A program made the position numbers and the translations under genes. This document shows, piece by piece, positions 17,382 through 26,855 of a stretch of 64,000 nt of DNA. The DNA comes from Herbidospora sakaeratensis. GTDB lineage: Bacteria > Actinomycetota > Actinomycetes > Streptosporangiales > Streptosporangiaceae. The stretch's first letter is position 1. The number at the start of each line of letters is the position of its first letter. The stretch lies in the NCBI RefSeq assembly GCF_001570525.1, contig NZ_BBXC01000027.1:1-64000 (forward strand), read 5' to 3'. The notes beneath the pieces are model-generated. The model made no database searches, was not told the origin of the DNA, and saw nothing but the letters and a program-made list of their open reading frames with translations.

Positions 17382-19051
17382 CCGCGCATGCCGAAGGCGC
17401 GGGCATTTCCGCCCGGCCCTACCGCAAGGGTTCCGTCGTCGTGAAGTGGCTGACGACGACCGACCACAAGATCATCGGTCATCTCTACCTGATGACCTCG
17501 TTCGTGTTCTTCCTCATCGGCGGCGTCATGGCCCTGGTCATGCGCGCCGAGCTGGCCCAGCCGGGCCTGCAGGTGGTCTCGAACGAGCAGTTCAACCAGC
17601 TGTTCACCATGCACGGCACGATCATGCTGCTGATGTTCGCGACCCCGCTGTTCGCGGGCTTCGCCAACGAGCTGATGCCGCTCCAGATCGGCGCCCCCGA
17701 CGTGGCGTTCCCCCGTCTGAACATGGTCAGCTACTGGCTCTACCTGTTCGGCAGCATCATCGCCGTCGGCGGCTTCTTCACCCCGGGCGGCGCGGCCGCC
17801 TTCGGCTGGACCGCCTACGCGCCGCTGTCGAACGCGGTCACCTCGCCGGGCATCGGCGGCGACCTGTGGATCATGGGTCTGGCCCTGTCGGGCCTGGGCA
17901 CCATCCTCGGCGCGGTCAACTTCATCACCACGATCATCTGCATGCGCGCGCCCGGCATGACGATGTTCCGCATGCCGATCTTCACCTGGAACATCCTGCT
18001 CACCAGCATCCTGGTGCTGCTGGCCTTCCCGGTGCTCGCGGCGGCGCTGCTGGTGCTGGAGGCCGACCGGAAGCTCGGCGCCCACGTCTTCGACGCCGCC
18101 AACGGCGGCGCGATGTTGTGGCAGCACCTCTTCTGGTTCTTCGGCCATCCCGAGGTCTACATCATCGCCCTGCCGTTCTTCGGCATCATCACCGAGGTCC
18201 TGCCGGTCTTCAGCCGCAAGCCGATCTTCGGCTACATCGGCCTGGTCGGCGCGACCATCGCCATCGCCGGCCTGTCGGTGACGGTGTGGGCGCACCACAT
18301 GTTCGTCACCGGACAGGTGCTGCTGCCGTTCTTCAGCTTCATGACGTTCCTCATCGCGGTGCCGACCGGCGTGAAGTTCTTCAACTGGATCGGCACGATG
18401 TGGCGAGGGCATCTCAGTTTCGAGACGCCGATGCTCTTCGCGGTGGGCTTCCTGGTCACCTTCCTCTTCGGCGGTCTGACCGGCGTCATCCTGGCCTCGC
18501 CGCCGCTCGACTTCTCGATCTCCGACTCCTACTTCGTGGTGGCCCACTTCCACTACGTGGTGTTCGGCACGGTCGTGTTCGCGATGTTCGCCGGCTTCTA
18601 CTTCTGGTGGCCGAAGTTCACCGGGAAGATGCTGAACGACAAGATCGGCAAGGTCCACTTCTGGACCCTGTTCTTCGGCTTCCACCTGACGTTCCTGGTG
18701 CAGCACTGGCTCGGCGTCATCGGCTTCCCGCGCCGCTACGCCGACTACGCGGCGGTCGACGGCTTCACCGACCTGAACATGATCAGCTCGGTCGGCGCCT
18801 TCCTGTTGGGCGCGTCCACCCTGCCGTTCCTCTGGAACGTCTGGACGACCTGGCGCAACGCGCCCAAGGTCACGGTCGACGACCCGTGGGGCTACGCCGG
18901 TTCGCTCGAGTGGGCGACCTCCTGCCCGCCGCCGCGGCACAACTTCCACCGGCTGCCCCGCATCCGGTCGGAGCGCCCGGCGTTCGACCTCAAGTACCCG
19001 CACATCACGCCTGGTCAGGCCCAGCCGGAGATCGAGGAGGTCAAGTCGTGA
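17378..19051 (+). CDS. ctaD: cytochrome c oxidase subunit I (aa3)
   Basis: Catalytic subunit of the haem-copper oxidase. The 557-aa protein has 12 membrane helices. The low-spin haem ligand is in [12 protein letters not shown]. The CuB/cross-linked motif is [13 protein letters not shown] with HHMF downstream, and the last haem ligands are in [11 protein letters not shown]. The GTG start has GGAGG 6 bases upstream and overlaps the ctaC stop; the end overlaps ctaF by 4 bp. The ctaC-ctaD-ctaF order is as I recall for Streptomyces; in M. tuberculosis ctaD is elsewhere. Confidence 0.97.
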   Translation: MTAHAEGAGISARPYRKGSVVVKWLTTTDHKIIGHLYLMTSFVFFLIGGVMALVMRAELAQPGLQVVSNEQFNQLFTMHGTIMLLMFATPLFAGFANELMPLQIGAPDVAFPRLNMVSYWLYLFGSIIAVGGFFTPGGAAAFGWTAYAPLSNAVTSPGIGGDLWIMGLALSGLGTILGAVNFITTIICMRAPGMTMFRMPIFTWNILLTSILVLLAFPVLAAALLVLEADRKLGAHVFDAANGGAMLWQHLFWFFGHPEVYIIALPFFGIITEVLPVFSRKPIFGYIGLVGATIAIAGLSVTVWAHHMFVTGQVLLPFFSFMTFLIAVPTGVKFFNWIGTMWRGHLSFETPMLFAVGFLVTFLFGGLTGVILASPPLDFSISDSYFVVAHFHYVVFGTVVFAMFAGFYFWWPKFTGKMLNDKIGKVHFWTLFFGFHLTFLVQHWLGVIGFPRRYADYAAVDGFTDLNMISSVGAFLLGASTLPFLWNVWTTWRNAPKVTVDDPWGYAGSLEWATSCPPPRHNFHRLPRIRSERPAFDLKYPHITPGQAQPEIEEVKS

Positions 19052-19443
19052 AGGTCCAGGGATGGATGTTCATCCTCACCGGCGCGTTCTTCGCCGCTGC
19101 CGACATCGTCTACTGGTTCTGGTCCAAGGAGGTGACCGGCACCACCGCGATGGCGATCTCGGTGGGCCTCGCCTTCATGATCGGCTACTACCTGCTGTTC
19201 ACGGCCCGTCGCATCGGCGAGCAGCCGGAGGACGACAAGGAGGCCGAGATCAGTGACGGCGCGGGCGAGCTGGGCTTCTTCAGCCCCCACTCGTGGTGGC
19301 CGCTGTTCGTGTGCCTGTCGGCCGCGCTGACGTTCTTCGGCTTCGTCATCGGCTGGTGGCTCTTCATCATCGGCGTCTTCGCGGTGATCATGAGCACGAT
19401 CGGCTTCGTCTTCCAGTACTACCGCGGGCACTTCTCGCACTAG
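19048..19443 (+). CDS. ctaF: cytochrome c oxidase subunit IV, actinobacterial type
   Basis: 131-aa accessory subunit of the actinobacterial aa3 oxidase, with four membrane helices arranged as two pairs (~5-22, ~33-52, then ~83-103, ~107-125) around an acidic loop ([19 protein letters not shown]). The [10 protein letters not shown] motif before the third helix is family-typical. GTG start overlaps the ctaD stop. A terminator follows. Confidence 0.93.
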   Translation: MKVQGWMFILTGAFFAAADIVYWFWSKEVTGTTAMAISVGLAFMIGYYLLFTARRIGEQPEDDKEAEISDGAGELGFFSPHSWWPLFVCLSAALTFFGFVIGWWLFIIGVFAVIMSTIGFVFQYYRGHFSH

Positions 19444-19456
19444 TTCCAGCAGCGTG

Positions 19457-19490
19457 GTCCCGGTTCGCCTTGGGCGGGCCGGGACTTTTT
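19457..19490 (+). terminator. intrinsic terminator after ctaCDF
   Basis: gtcccgg ... ccgggac stem with an inner G/C-rich loop, then a run of five T residues, 14 bp after the ctaF stop. Confidence 0.8.
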
Positions 19491-19584
19491 CTTTGCCTTC
19501 GAAAGGAGTGTCGCGCGACCGAACTCCCCGTAATCGGGTAATAACTCAGAGATAGTGATCAAGGTGACCCGGGGGGAGATCCGC

Positions 19585-20757
19585 GTGCGAAGTCGTGGTG
19601 CGGGGGCGTTGGCCCTACTGATGGTGACCGGTTGTGCCACTACCGCCACAGCAGGGGAGGACACGACTGCGCAGAAGGCGGCCGAATCGGTCATGATCTT
19701 TCCGTCCAACGGGGCCGCGAACCTGCCGCCGGAGCTCCCCATCAAGATCTACGCGGCCGGCGCCCCGCTGGGGTCGGTCGCCGTCACCGCCGAGGGCGGC
19801 AAACCGGTCGAGGGCGTCTTCAGCGCCGACCGCACGATGTGGCGCAGCGTGCGGCCGATGATGCCGGGCACCCACTACACGGTCGCGGCCACCGCCGGGT
19901 CGGCGCGGGGGAGCAGTTCGTTCTCCACTCTCAAGGCCGCCAAGACGTTCGAGATCGACACGCTGCTGCCGAACAAGGACTACACCGGCCTGACGGTCGG
20001 CGTCGGCATGCCGATCATGATCAGCTTCAACGCGCCGGTGAAGGACCGGGTGTCGATCGAGCGCAACCTGCTCGTGCAGGCGTCCAAACCGGTCGAGGGC
20101 GCCTGGCACTGGTTCGACGACAAGACGATCGCCTACCGGCCGAAGAAGTTCTGGCCGCCCCGGACCAAGGTCCGGGTCACCGCCCGGATGGCCGGCGTCC
20201 GCGGCGACACCGGCCTCTACGGTGGCAAGGACGTCGTGCGCGACTTCACCATCGGCCGCTCCCAGATCACCAAGGGAGACATCAGCAAGCACACGATGGA
20301 CGTGATCCGCGACGGCAAGGTGATCCGGACCATCCCGTTCAGCGCCGGCAAGGGCGGCGTCTGGAAGTACCACACGACCAGCGGCATCCACCTGGCCATG
20401 TCGCGCGAGGACGTGACGGTCATGACCTCGCCCGACGCGGGCCCCGGCCAGGCGGGCTACTACCAGCAGACCGTCTACGACACCGTCCGCATCTCCAACA
20501 GCGGCGAGTACGTGCACGGCGCGCCCTGGTCGGTCGGCTCGCAGGGCAACTCCAACGTCAGCCACGGCTGCGTGAACATCAGCCCGTCGAACGCCCAGTG
20601 GTACAAGGACGAGACCCTGATCGGCGACCCGATCATCCTCACGGGCTCGCCGCGCCAGCTGGAGACCACCAACGGCTGGGGCCACTGGCAGCCGAAGTGG
20701 AAGGACTGGCTCAAGTGGAGCCGCCTGCGCGACGCCACGACCGACCCGATGGCCTAA
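19585..20757 (+). CDS. L,D-transpeptidase (YkuD) lipoprotein
   Basis: Makes 3-3 cross-links in peptidoglycan or attaches proteins to it. It has two Ig-like domains (~35-240) and a C-terminal YkuD domain, as in mycobacterial Ldt enzymes. The catalytic motif is HGAPWSVGSQGNSN followed by VSHGCVNIS (Cys329). I place the start at GTG 19585 because GGGGGGAG lies 6 bases upstream and the resulting short signal peptide ends in a lipobox (LMVTGC, Cys17). A GTG 30 bp earlier has no ribosome site. The stop overlaps the end of the convergent BTAD regulator by 4 bp. Confidence 0.93.
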   Translation: MRSRGAGALALLMVTGCATTATAGEDTTAQKAAESVMIFPSNGAANLPPELPIKIYAAGAPLGSVAVTAEGGKPVEGVFSADRTMWRSVRPMMPGTHYTVAATAGSARGSSSFSTLKAAKTFEIDTLLPNKDYTGLTVGVGMPIMISFNAPVKDRVSIERNLLVQASKPVEGAWHWFDDKTIAYRPKKFWPPRTKVRVTARMAGVRGDTGLYGGKDVVRDFTIGRSQITKGDISKHTMDVIRDGKVIRTIPFSAGKGGVWKYHTTSGIHLAMSREDVTVMTSPDAGPGQAGYYQQTVYDTVRISNSGEYVHGAPWSVGSQGNSNVSHGCVNISPSNAQWYKDETLIGDPIILTGSPRQLETTNGWGHWQPKWKDWLKWSRLRDATTDPMA

Positions 20758-23700
20758 CCGAGCCGCTCCAGGAGCGCCGCGCTGCGGCGCTCCAGATGGG
20801 GCACGGCCAGCCTGCGGTGCACCCGGGCCGCCTGCCGCGCGTGCTCGCGGGCGCGGTCGCGGTCGCCGACGGCCTCGTACAACTCCGAGACGGCCTCGTG
20901 GATGGAGCCCCACGAGACGCAGCCGGTGCCCAGGGTGGCGATCTGGTCGGCGACCGGCAGCAGGGCCGCCAGCATCTCCTCGGGGGCCGGGCGGCCCAGC
21001 CGCGCGGCCACGAGGGCCCACTGCCAGGCGGAGAACTGCCAGGCCCAGTTGCGCTCCAGGCTCACGCCCCAGCGGTCGAGCAGCTCCTTGGCCCGCGTCT
21101 GCTCGCCCGACTCCCACAGGGCCAGGATCGCCGTGGGGCGCAGCAGCCGGTCCGACGGGTCGTCGGCCCGCTCGGCCAGGGTGGCGACCAGCGAGGCCGG
21201 CACGCCGCCGCGCGCCCAGTCGATGTAGAACTCGCTCTGCAGGTCGACGAAGTCGGGCCCCCACAGGCTGGTGCGGCGGTACCACTCCCCGGCCAGCGCG
21301 CTGTAGCGCCGGGCCTCGGCCCAGTCGCCGTGCAGGATCGCGCGGCCCGAGGCGGCGTAGTTGACCTGGGCGGTGATCTCGGGGATGCGCAGCTCCTCGG
21401 TCAGCCGCAGGCAGCGGGCCAGCTCGGCGTCGTACTCGGCGATCGCGCCGTCCTGCATGAGGCCCTGCATGCGGTGCAGGCGGGAGATGACCTCGGTGAG
21501 CTTGGGCAGGCCGGGCAGGGTGAGGATCTCGGCGGCCGCGGCGAACCGCTCGGCGTCGTGTTCGGGCGACCAGGCGGCGATGACGTAGTTGTTCAGGGTC
21601 CGGGCCAGCAGCTGCGGGTCGCCGGTCCGCCTCGCCAGGGCGACGGCCTCGGCGGCGCACTCCAGGGCCTCCTCGCGCGGGCCGTAGTAGAGCTCCACGG
21701 CGAGGGTGCCGAGCAGGGCGGCGCGGCGGGCCAGGTCGTCGTCGGGCAGCCGGGCCAGCTGGTCGCGCAGCACGTTCACCATGCGCGGGTTGACGACGCC
21801 GTAGGACCACCAGTTCCACAACGTGACGCCGCCGAAGACGCTGGTGGCCTCGATCGCCATGTCGTGCTCGCCCAGGCGGGTGGCCAGGTCGACGGCCTCG
21901 TCGAGGGGCGCGCGGGCGCCCAGCACGTCGCCGGTGACGCGCCGGGCCCGGCCGAGCTCGATCAGCAGGCGGCAGCGGCGGGAGGTGCCCGCAGGGCCGT
22001 GGGAGGCCAGGGCGAGCTCCCAGTAGCGCACCGCCTCGTCGTAGGCGAGTGACGCGGCGGCCTGTTCGGCGGCCTTCACGGCGTAGCCGACGGCCTTCTC
22101 GGCGTGGCCGACGCGGGCGGCCTGGGCGAAGTGGTGGGCCAGCACCGGGACGCGGTCGAGGTCGCCGCCGCCGAACGACTCGGCCGCTTCCCCGATCCTC
22201 CCGTGCAGCTGGGCGCGCTGGAGGCGGGTGAGTTCGCCGTACAGGGACTCCTGGACCAGGGCGTGGGAGAACCGGTAGTCCCAGCCGCCGTCGAGCTCGA
22301 CGAGCAGGCCGGTCGCGACGGCCGGTTCGAGCAGCAGGAGCAGCCGCGCCGGGTCGATGCCGGCGGCGCCGGCCAGCACGTCGGAGTCGACGTCCCGGCC
22401 GGCCACCGACGCGGTCCGCAGCAGCGACTGGGTCTCCTCCGGCAGCCGGGAGACACGCTGGGCGATGACGTCGCGCACCCCGTCGGGCACCGGCAGGGCC
22501 GCGATGTCGGCCGAGCGGGTCGAGGCCGCCAGGCGGAGCAGTTCGCCCAGGTAGAAGGGGTTGCCGCCGGTCCGGTCGTGCAGCACGGCCACGTGCTCGC
22601 GCAGGCCGGGGTCGCGGCCGTCGAGGTAGTCGGCGACGTCGGAGGTGGTCAGCGGGCCGACCGTGAGGCGTTCGGTGCCGCGCTGGCGGGCGAGCTCGGC
22701 GAACACGTCGACGGGCTGGGGGGCGTCGTGGTGGCGTACCGTCACGACCACCAGGAGCGGGACCCGGTGCAGGTCGGCGCCGAGGAATGTGAGGAGCTTC
22801 AGGGTGGCCGCATCGGCCCAGTGGGCGTCCTCCAGCACGATCATGACCGGGCTCTGGGCGGCGCGCCGTTCGAGGGCGCGGGCGACCGTGTCGTGCAGCA
22901 GGAACCGGGCGGCGTCGGGGTCGGCGGCCTCGCCGGGGGCGGCCAGGCGTTCGGCCGTGGGCGGGTCGAGCAGCCGCAGGGCCTGGATCCACGGCCAGAA
23001 GGCGGGGGCGTCCTCGGCGCAGCGGCTCCAGGCGGTGGTGAAGCCCTGCCGCTCCGCCAGTTCGGCGGCGGCCTCGGCCAGGGTGGTCTTCCCGATGCCC
23101 GCCTCCCCGCCGATCAGCAGCACCCCGCCCGAGCCCTTGGCGGCGTCGGCGACGCGGTCGCGCACCCGCCGCTGCTGGGCCGCCCGGCCGACGAACCGGG
23201 GCAGCTCCACCTGCGCGGGCGCGGGCGCGGCCACCACGGCGACCCGGGAGGGCGGCAGCTCCTCCTGCCGCAGCACGGCCTGCTCCAGCGCCCGCAGCTC
23301 CGGGCCGGGCAGCAGCCCGAGCTCCTCGTCGAGCAGCGTCCGGCAGCGCTGGTAGGCGCCCAGCGCGTCGGCCTGCCGCCGGTCGGTGTAGAGCGCCCGG
23401 ATGAGCAGCGACCAGAGCCCTTCCCGGTACGGCGCCGCCTCCAGCAGCCGCTCGACCTCCAGCACCACCTCGGCGGCGCGACCGAGGGCCAGCCGCGCCT
23501 CGGCCCGGGTGGTCAGCGCCGTCAGCCGGGCCTCGTTGAGGTGGGCGATGGTCGGCCGCAGGTACTCCTCGTCCTGCAGCCCCGTGTACGGCTCCCCGCG
23601 CCACAACTCCAGTGCGGGGGTGAGGATCTTCTCGACCTGGTCGGGCGGCGCGGCCTCGGCCTGCTCCATCGCCCGCAGGAACCGGTGGGAGTCGATCTGG

Positions 23701-24005
23701 CCGGGGTCGATGTCGAGCAGGTAGCCGGGTTCGCGGGTGCGCAGGATGCGCGCCGGGGTACGCGGGCTGCGCTCGGGCTCCAGGGCCTTGCGGAGCTGGA
23801 AGATGTACGCCTGGAGCGTTCCGGTCGCGCTGGAGGGCGGCTCGTCCTGCCAGAGGGCGTCGATGATCTGGTCGAGCGCCACGACCCTCGGGGCGTGCGT
23901 CAGCAGCAACGCCATGACCGCCCGCTGCTTGCGCGGGCCGAGGTCGACGGCCCGCCCCTCGCTGAGGACCTCCACGGGCCCGAGGACCCGGAAGTCGTGC
24001 CGCAT
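20754..24005 (-). CDS. BTAD/SARP-type regulator with AAA ATPase and helical repeats
   Basis: 1083-aa AfsR/LAL-like transcription factor. Domains in order: OmpR-type winged helix (~5-95, with GPRKQRAVMALLL and GTLQAYIFQLRKAL), bacterial transcriptional activator domain (~100-245), NTPase with Walker A GGEAGIGKTT (~299-308) and Walker B VMIVLEDAHWAD, then a long TPR-like helical region to the end. Such regulators often sit in secondary-metabolite clusters and respond to unknown signals through ATP binding. No biosynthetic cluster is seen here. The divergent flavoprotein gene, 81 bp away, is the obvious candidate target. Confidence 0.92.
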   Translation of the reverse strand: MRHDFRVLGPVEVLSEGRAVDLGPRKQRAVMALLLTHAPRVVALDQIIDALWQDEPPSSATGTLQAYIFQLRKALEPERSPRTPARILRTREPGYLLDIDPGQIDSHRFLRAMEQAEAAPPDQVEKILTPALELWRGEPYTGLQDEEYLRPTIAHLNEARLTALTTRAEARLALGRAAEVVLEVERLLEAAPYREGLWSLLIRALYTDRRQADALGAYQRCRTLLDEELGLLPGPELRALEQAVLRQEELPPSRVAVVAAPAPAQVELPRFVGRAAQQRRVRDRVADAAKGSGGVLLIGGEAGIGKTTLAEAAAELAERQGFTTAWSRCAEDAPAFWPWIQALRLLDPPTAERLAAPGEAADPDAARFLLHDTVARALERRAAQSPVMIVLEDAHWADAATLKLLTFLGADLHRVPLLVVVTVRHHDAPQPVDVFAELARQRGTERLTVGPLTTSDVADYLDGRDPGLREHVAVLHDRTGGNPFYLGELLRLAASTRSADIAALPVPDGVRDVIAQRVSRLPEETQSLLRTASVAGRDVDSDVLAGAAGIDPARLLLLLEPAVATGLLVELDGGWDYRFSHALVQESLYGELTRLQRAQLHGRIGEAAESFGGGDLDRVPVLAHHFAQAARVGHAEKAVGYAVKAAEQAAASLAYDEAVRYWELALASHGPAGTSRRCRLLIELGRARRVTGDVLGARAPLDEAVDLATRLGEHDMAIEATSVFGGVTLWNWWSYGVVNPRMVNVLRDQLARLPDDDLARRAALLGTLAVELYYGPREEALECAAEAVALARRTGDPQLLARTLNNYVIAAWSPEHDAERFAAAAEILTLPGLPKLTEVISRLHRMQGLMQDGAIAEYDAELARCLRLTEELRIPEITAQVNYAASGRAILHGDWAEARRYSALAGEWYRRTSLWGPDFVDLQSEFYIDWARGGVPASLVATLAERADDPSDRLLRPTAILALWESGEQTRAKELLDRWGVSLERNWAWQFSAWQWALVAARLGRPAPEEMLAALLPVADQIATLGTGCVSWGSIHEAVSELYEAVGDRDRAREHARQAARVHRRLAVPHLERRSAALLERLG

Positions 24006-24086
24006 CGCCGTTCCTCCCTGATGACTAGGACCACACTAGGATGCCGCCTCAGCCGCATACGAGGACACCATGGGACAACCTCTCCC

Positions 24087-25340
24087 ATGAACGAAATCTC
24101 CGGATTCAACCTCGCGGTCCGCCACCACCCCGCCCTCGTCGCCGAGGCCGAGACCCCCTCCGACGTCGCCGAGGCCCTCGCCCACGCGGCCGCCTGCGGC
24201 CTGCCGGTGGCCGTCCAGGCGACCGGGCACGGGGCCGTCCAGGCCGCCGACGGTGCGGTCCTGATCCTCACCTCCCGGATGCGCTCCCTGTCGATCGACC
24301 CCGAGGCGCGCACCGCGACCATCGGCGCCGGCTGCACGTGGGCCGAGGTCGTGCGCGCGGCGGCCCCCTTCGGGCTCGCGCCCCTGTCCGGCTCGGCCTC
24401 CGGGGTCGGCGCCGTCGGGTTCACCCTGGGCGGCGGCATCGGCCCGCTGGCCCGCACCTACGGCTTCGCGGCCGACCACGTGCGGTCGCTGACCGTGGTG
24501 ACCCCCGACGGCGCGGTCAGGGTCGCCGACCCGGGCGGCGAGCCCGACCTGTTCTGGGCGCTGCGCGGCGGCAAGAGCGGCTTCGGCGTGGTCACCTCGA
24601 TCACGGTCGACCTGTTCCCGCTGGCCACCGTGTGGGGCGGCGGCCTCTACTACGCCGCCGCCGACGCCCCCGCCGTGCTGCGCGCCTACCAGCGCTGGGC
24701 GCCCGGCCTGCCCGAGACGCTGACCACCTCGCTCGCCTTCCTCCGCCTGCCGCCGCTCCCGCAGCTGCCGCCCCCGCTGCGCGGCCAGTTCGTCGCCCAC
24801 CTGCGGGTGGCCTCCGCGGAGCCCCAGGAGGCCCTCCTGGCGCCGATGCTCGGGGTGGCCGAGCCGGTGCTCGGCGGGGTGGGAGAGTTGCCGTACACGC
24901 AGCTCGACCGCGTCCACAACGACCCGACCGACCCCATGCCGGCCGTCGAGCGCAGCACCCTGCTGCGCGCGCTGACCCCCGAGGCCGTGGAGACGCTGCT
25001 GACCGTCGCCGGGCCCACGGTCGAGCTGCCGATCCCGGTGGTGGAGATCCGGCACCTGGGCGGGGCCCTGGCCCGCGAGCCGAAGGAGCCCAACGCGGTC
25101 GGCGGGCGCGACGGGGCCTTCAACGTGCTGGCGATCGGCCTGCCCGGGAGCGACCCCGGTGCGGTCGTGGGGGCGCTGGCGCCGTGGTCGACGGGCGGGT
25201 CCCTGATCAACATGCACGGCTCCGACCTGACGACGACGGATCAGGCTTGGCCGGAGGCGACCCGGCGTCGGCTGGCCGAGATCAGGAACCGGGTTGACCC
25301 CGGAAACCTTTTCCGAATCGGTCACGTCGCACCCCGGTGA
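24087..25340 (+). CDS. BBE-type FAD-linked oxidoreductase
   Basis: 417-aa flavoprotein of the berberine-bridge/6-hydroxynicotine oxidase family. The FAD (PP-loop) domain contains ATGHGA, whose His48 is in the position of the 8-alpha-histidyl FAD link, then GAGCTWAEVV and LGGGIGPLARTYGFAADHV. The position used for a second, cysteinyl link in bicovalent enzymes is Arg/Thr here, so mono-covalent FAD is expected. The C-terminal BBE motif is replaced by NRVDPGNLFRIGHV, typical of the family end. The substrate is unknown. Divergent from the BTAD regulator; a TAGGAT hexamer near 24035 could be its -10. Confidence 0.9.
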   Translation: MNEISGFNLAVRHHPALVAEAETPSDVAEALAHAAACGLPVAVQATGHGAVQAADGAVLILTSRMRSLSIDPEARTATIGAGCTWAEVVRAAAPFGLAPLSGSASGVGAVGFTLGGGIGPLARTYGFAADHVRSLTVVTPDGAVRVADPGGEPDLFWALRGGKSGFGVVTSITVDLFPLATVWGGGLYYAAADAPAVLRAYQRWAPGLPETLTTSLAFLRLPPLPQLPPPLRGQFVAHLRVASAEPQEALLAPMLGVAEPVLGGVGELPYTQLDRVHNDPTDPMPAVERSTLLRALTPEAVETLLTVAGPTVELPIPVVEIRHLGGALAREPKEPNAVGGRDGAFNVLAIGLPGSDPGAVVGALAPWSTGGSLINMHGSDLTTTDQAWPEATRRRLAEIRNRVDPGNLFRIGHVAPR

Positions 25341-26053
25341 ACTCCAGGGTCATGGACGAAGTCATGGAATAGCAATTCATGGCTGGATTGTCACCTCAAA
25401 TGACGTGAATTCCGGCGTAGACTCCGGGCCATGTCACGGGGGGTGGATGCGGCCATCTGGAGCTCCTGGTGGGCGATTTCCGGATGTGGAATGGGATTCG
25501 GAAAACGGCTCATTTCCATCGCATTGCGAAAGTCGATCGCCGACGCGATTACGGCCGGCGAAAAAGGGGCGCTACGCGGCAGACTCTTCACGAGTCCGCC
25601 GCGAGCGCCCTTTCGCGCCCGGGTCGCGGGCGCGAAGGCTTCAAGCGTGTGGACGCCATGTGCCGGCACCAGATCGACAGGTGTCGCCATGCCGCAAATG
25701 CTTATGTGGCGGTCGCCATGCGGCAGGTGCCCGTGCAACGGTGTCTCCCTGCCGCAGAGGCCCATCCGTGGATAGGCGGGCGTCGCGCCCTGCATGTCAG
25801 GTGCCTGGGCATGAGCGGCCCAGCAGTCAGATGCCGAAGTGAGGGTGCTCCAGATGCAGGAATCCAGATGGTGGGCTTGAGATACAGGGATTTCAGGTGG
25901 CGGCCGTGAGGTGCGGGAATTCCCGATGGCGGGGCTGTGGGGCGCCATGTGGCCATTGCGCGGGGGCGTGGCTCGTTGCATTCGGCTGGGCTCGTGCTGA
26001 ATTTGGAACGATCCATCAATGCGGTCTGGTCGACCTGTCGGAAGAGGAGAGAC
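25341..26053. other. gene-free region, lower GC, with tandem hairpins and degenerate short repeats
   Basis: About 710 bp with open frames on both strands but no codon bias, domain or ribosome-site support. It holds two adjacent strong hairpins at 25567-25636 (separate entry). The stretch 25840-25960 contains loosely repeated units around cagatg, ggaat and cgatggcgg. The last bases carry the strong ribosome site of the phospholipase gene. It may be a long leader, a decayed gene or a regulatory RNA; nothing decides between these. Confidence 0.5.
25567..25636. other. two tandem long hairpins
   Basis: Hairpin 1 pairs 25567-25586 with 25592-25610 (gggcgc, cgcggc and gactc arms match gcgccc, gccgcg and gagtc with small bulges; loop ttcac). 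Hairpin 2 pairs ttcgcgcccg (25612-25621) with cgggcgcgaa (25627-25636) around a 5-base loop. They abut directly. They might form a terminator for the flavoprotein gene 226 bp upstream or be part of a structured RNA. Confidence 0.5.
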
Positions 26054-26797
26054 ATGGCGCGTTCGACCCGTCATCTGATGCGGGCCGCCGTGAGGATCTC
26101 GGTCGTCGCGGTGCTTCTCTCAAGCGGGCCGGGGATCGCCCGCGCGGATGACGATCCGCTGGAGAAGACCGACCAGCTGCTGTTCGAGGTCTCGCTTGAC
26201 GACTTCGTCGAGCGGGCCGAGGAGAAGGGCGAAGGGCTCGTCTGGAGTGTCGACGACTGCTCGTTCGCCGGGGGTGACGGCGGGTTCGGCTTCGCCGATG
26301 CCTGCCGGCGGCATGACTTCGGTTACCGGAACTACCGGGCGCAGGACCGCCTCACCCCCGAGGGGCGGGAGCGCATCGACGGCCAGCTCCTGGCCGATGT
26401 GAACACGCTCTGCGGGCGCTATCGGGGCTGGGAGACCTTCCGGGGCGTGGCCTGCCGAGGCGAGGGGCAGGCGCTGCACGCGCTCGTGCGCGGGGTGGGG
26501 CGGGTTCATCCGGTCGCCTCCGCGGTCGCCCCGGCGGGAAGGGTCGTGCGGCTCTACGCCGGAGAAGGGGAGCCGTTCGCCGTGGGGCGGATCAGTGGCG
26601 GGGGGCCGGGGGACGCGGTCTGGGTGGACCGTTCCTGGAATCAGGGCGTCACCTGGATCCAGCTCGGGGTGACCAAGGTGCGGCCCTTCCTGACGAGTGC
26701 GGTCACGCCGCCCATGTGGGATCGCTACCAGAGTCTGCGGGCCTGCGGGCAGGCTCGTGGTGGTCCCGTCGCCTGCACGCGGTGGGTCGCCGTGTGA
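26054..26797 (+). CDS. secreted prokaryotic phospholipase A2 with C-terminal extension
   Basis: 247-aa exported protein. The signal peptide ends at about residue 31 (GIARA/DDD). The catalytic core has the PLA2 motif ACRRHDFGYRNY with His87-Asp88 and disulfide cysteines Cys69, Cys84, Cys120 and Cys134, as in the ~120-aa Streptomyces PLA2. About 100 extra residues follow (VRLYAGEGEPFAVGRISG ... two further Cys at 231 and 241), which the minimal enzyme lacks. They may form a small beta domain that binds surfaces. ATG start with GGAAGAGGAGA upstream. It is monocistronic and ends at a bidirectional terminator. Confidence 0.88.
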   Translation: MARSTRHLMRAAVRISVVAVLLSSGPGIARADDDPLEKTDQLLFEVSLDDFVERAEEKGEGLVWSVDDCSFAGGDGGFGFADACRRHDFGYRNYRAQDRLTPEGRERIDGQLLADVNTLCGRYRGWETFRGVACRGEGQALHALVRGVGRVHPVASAVAPAGRVVRLYAGEGEPFAVGRISGGGPGDAVWVDRSWNQGVTWIQLGVTKVRPFLTSAVTPPMWDRYQSLRACGQARGGPVACTRWVAV

Positions 26798-26812
26798 TCG
26801 TCCAGGAAAGGG

Positions 26813-26845
26813 AAAAGACCCGGAGCGAAGGCTCCGGGTCTCTTC
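26813..26845. terminator. bidirectional intrinsic terminator
   Basis: 10-bp stem gacccggagc/gctccgggtc with gaag loop, an A-rich left flank and tcttc on the right. Shared by the phospholipase and the convergent qcrB. Confidence 0.85.
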
Positions 26846-26855
26846 AGTGAGAGCG

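Noticed and set aside
16988-23604. Very long open frames antisense to ctaCD and to the BTAD regulator, several hundred to over a thousand codons
   Set aside because: They mirror genes with clear domains and are expected in ~72% GC DNA; their products are Arg/His/Gly/Asp-rich low-complexity shadows with no domain.
24070-24090. Six-codon mini-ORF (MGQPLP) whose stop overlaps the flavoprotein start
   Set aside because: No ribosome site and no attenuator-type structure nearby; likely chance.
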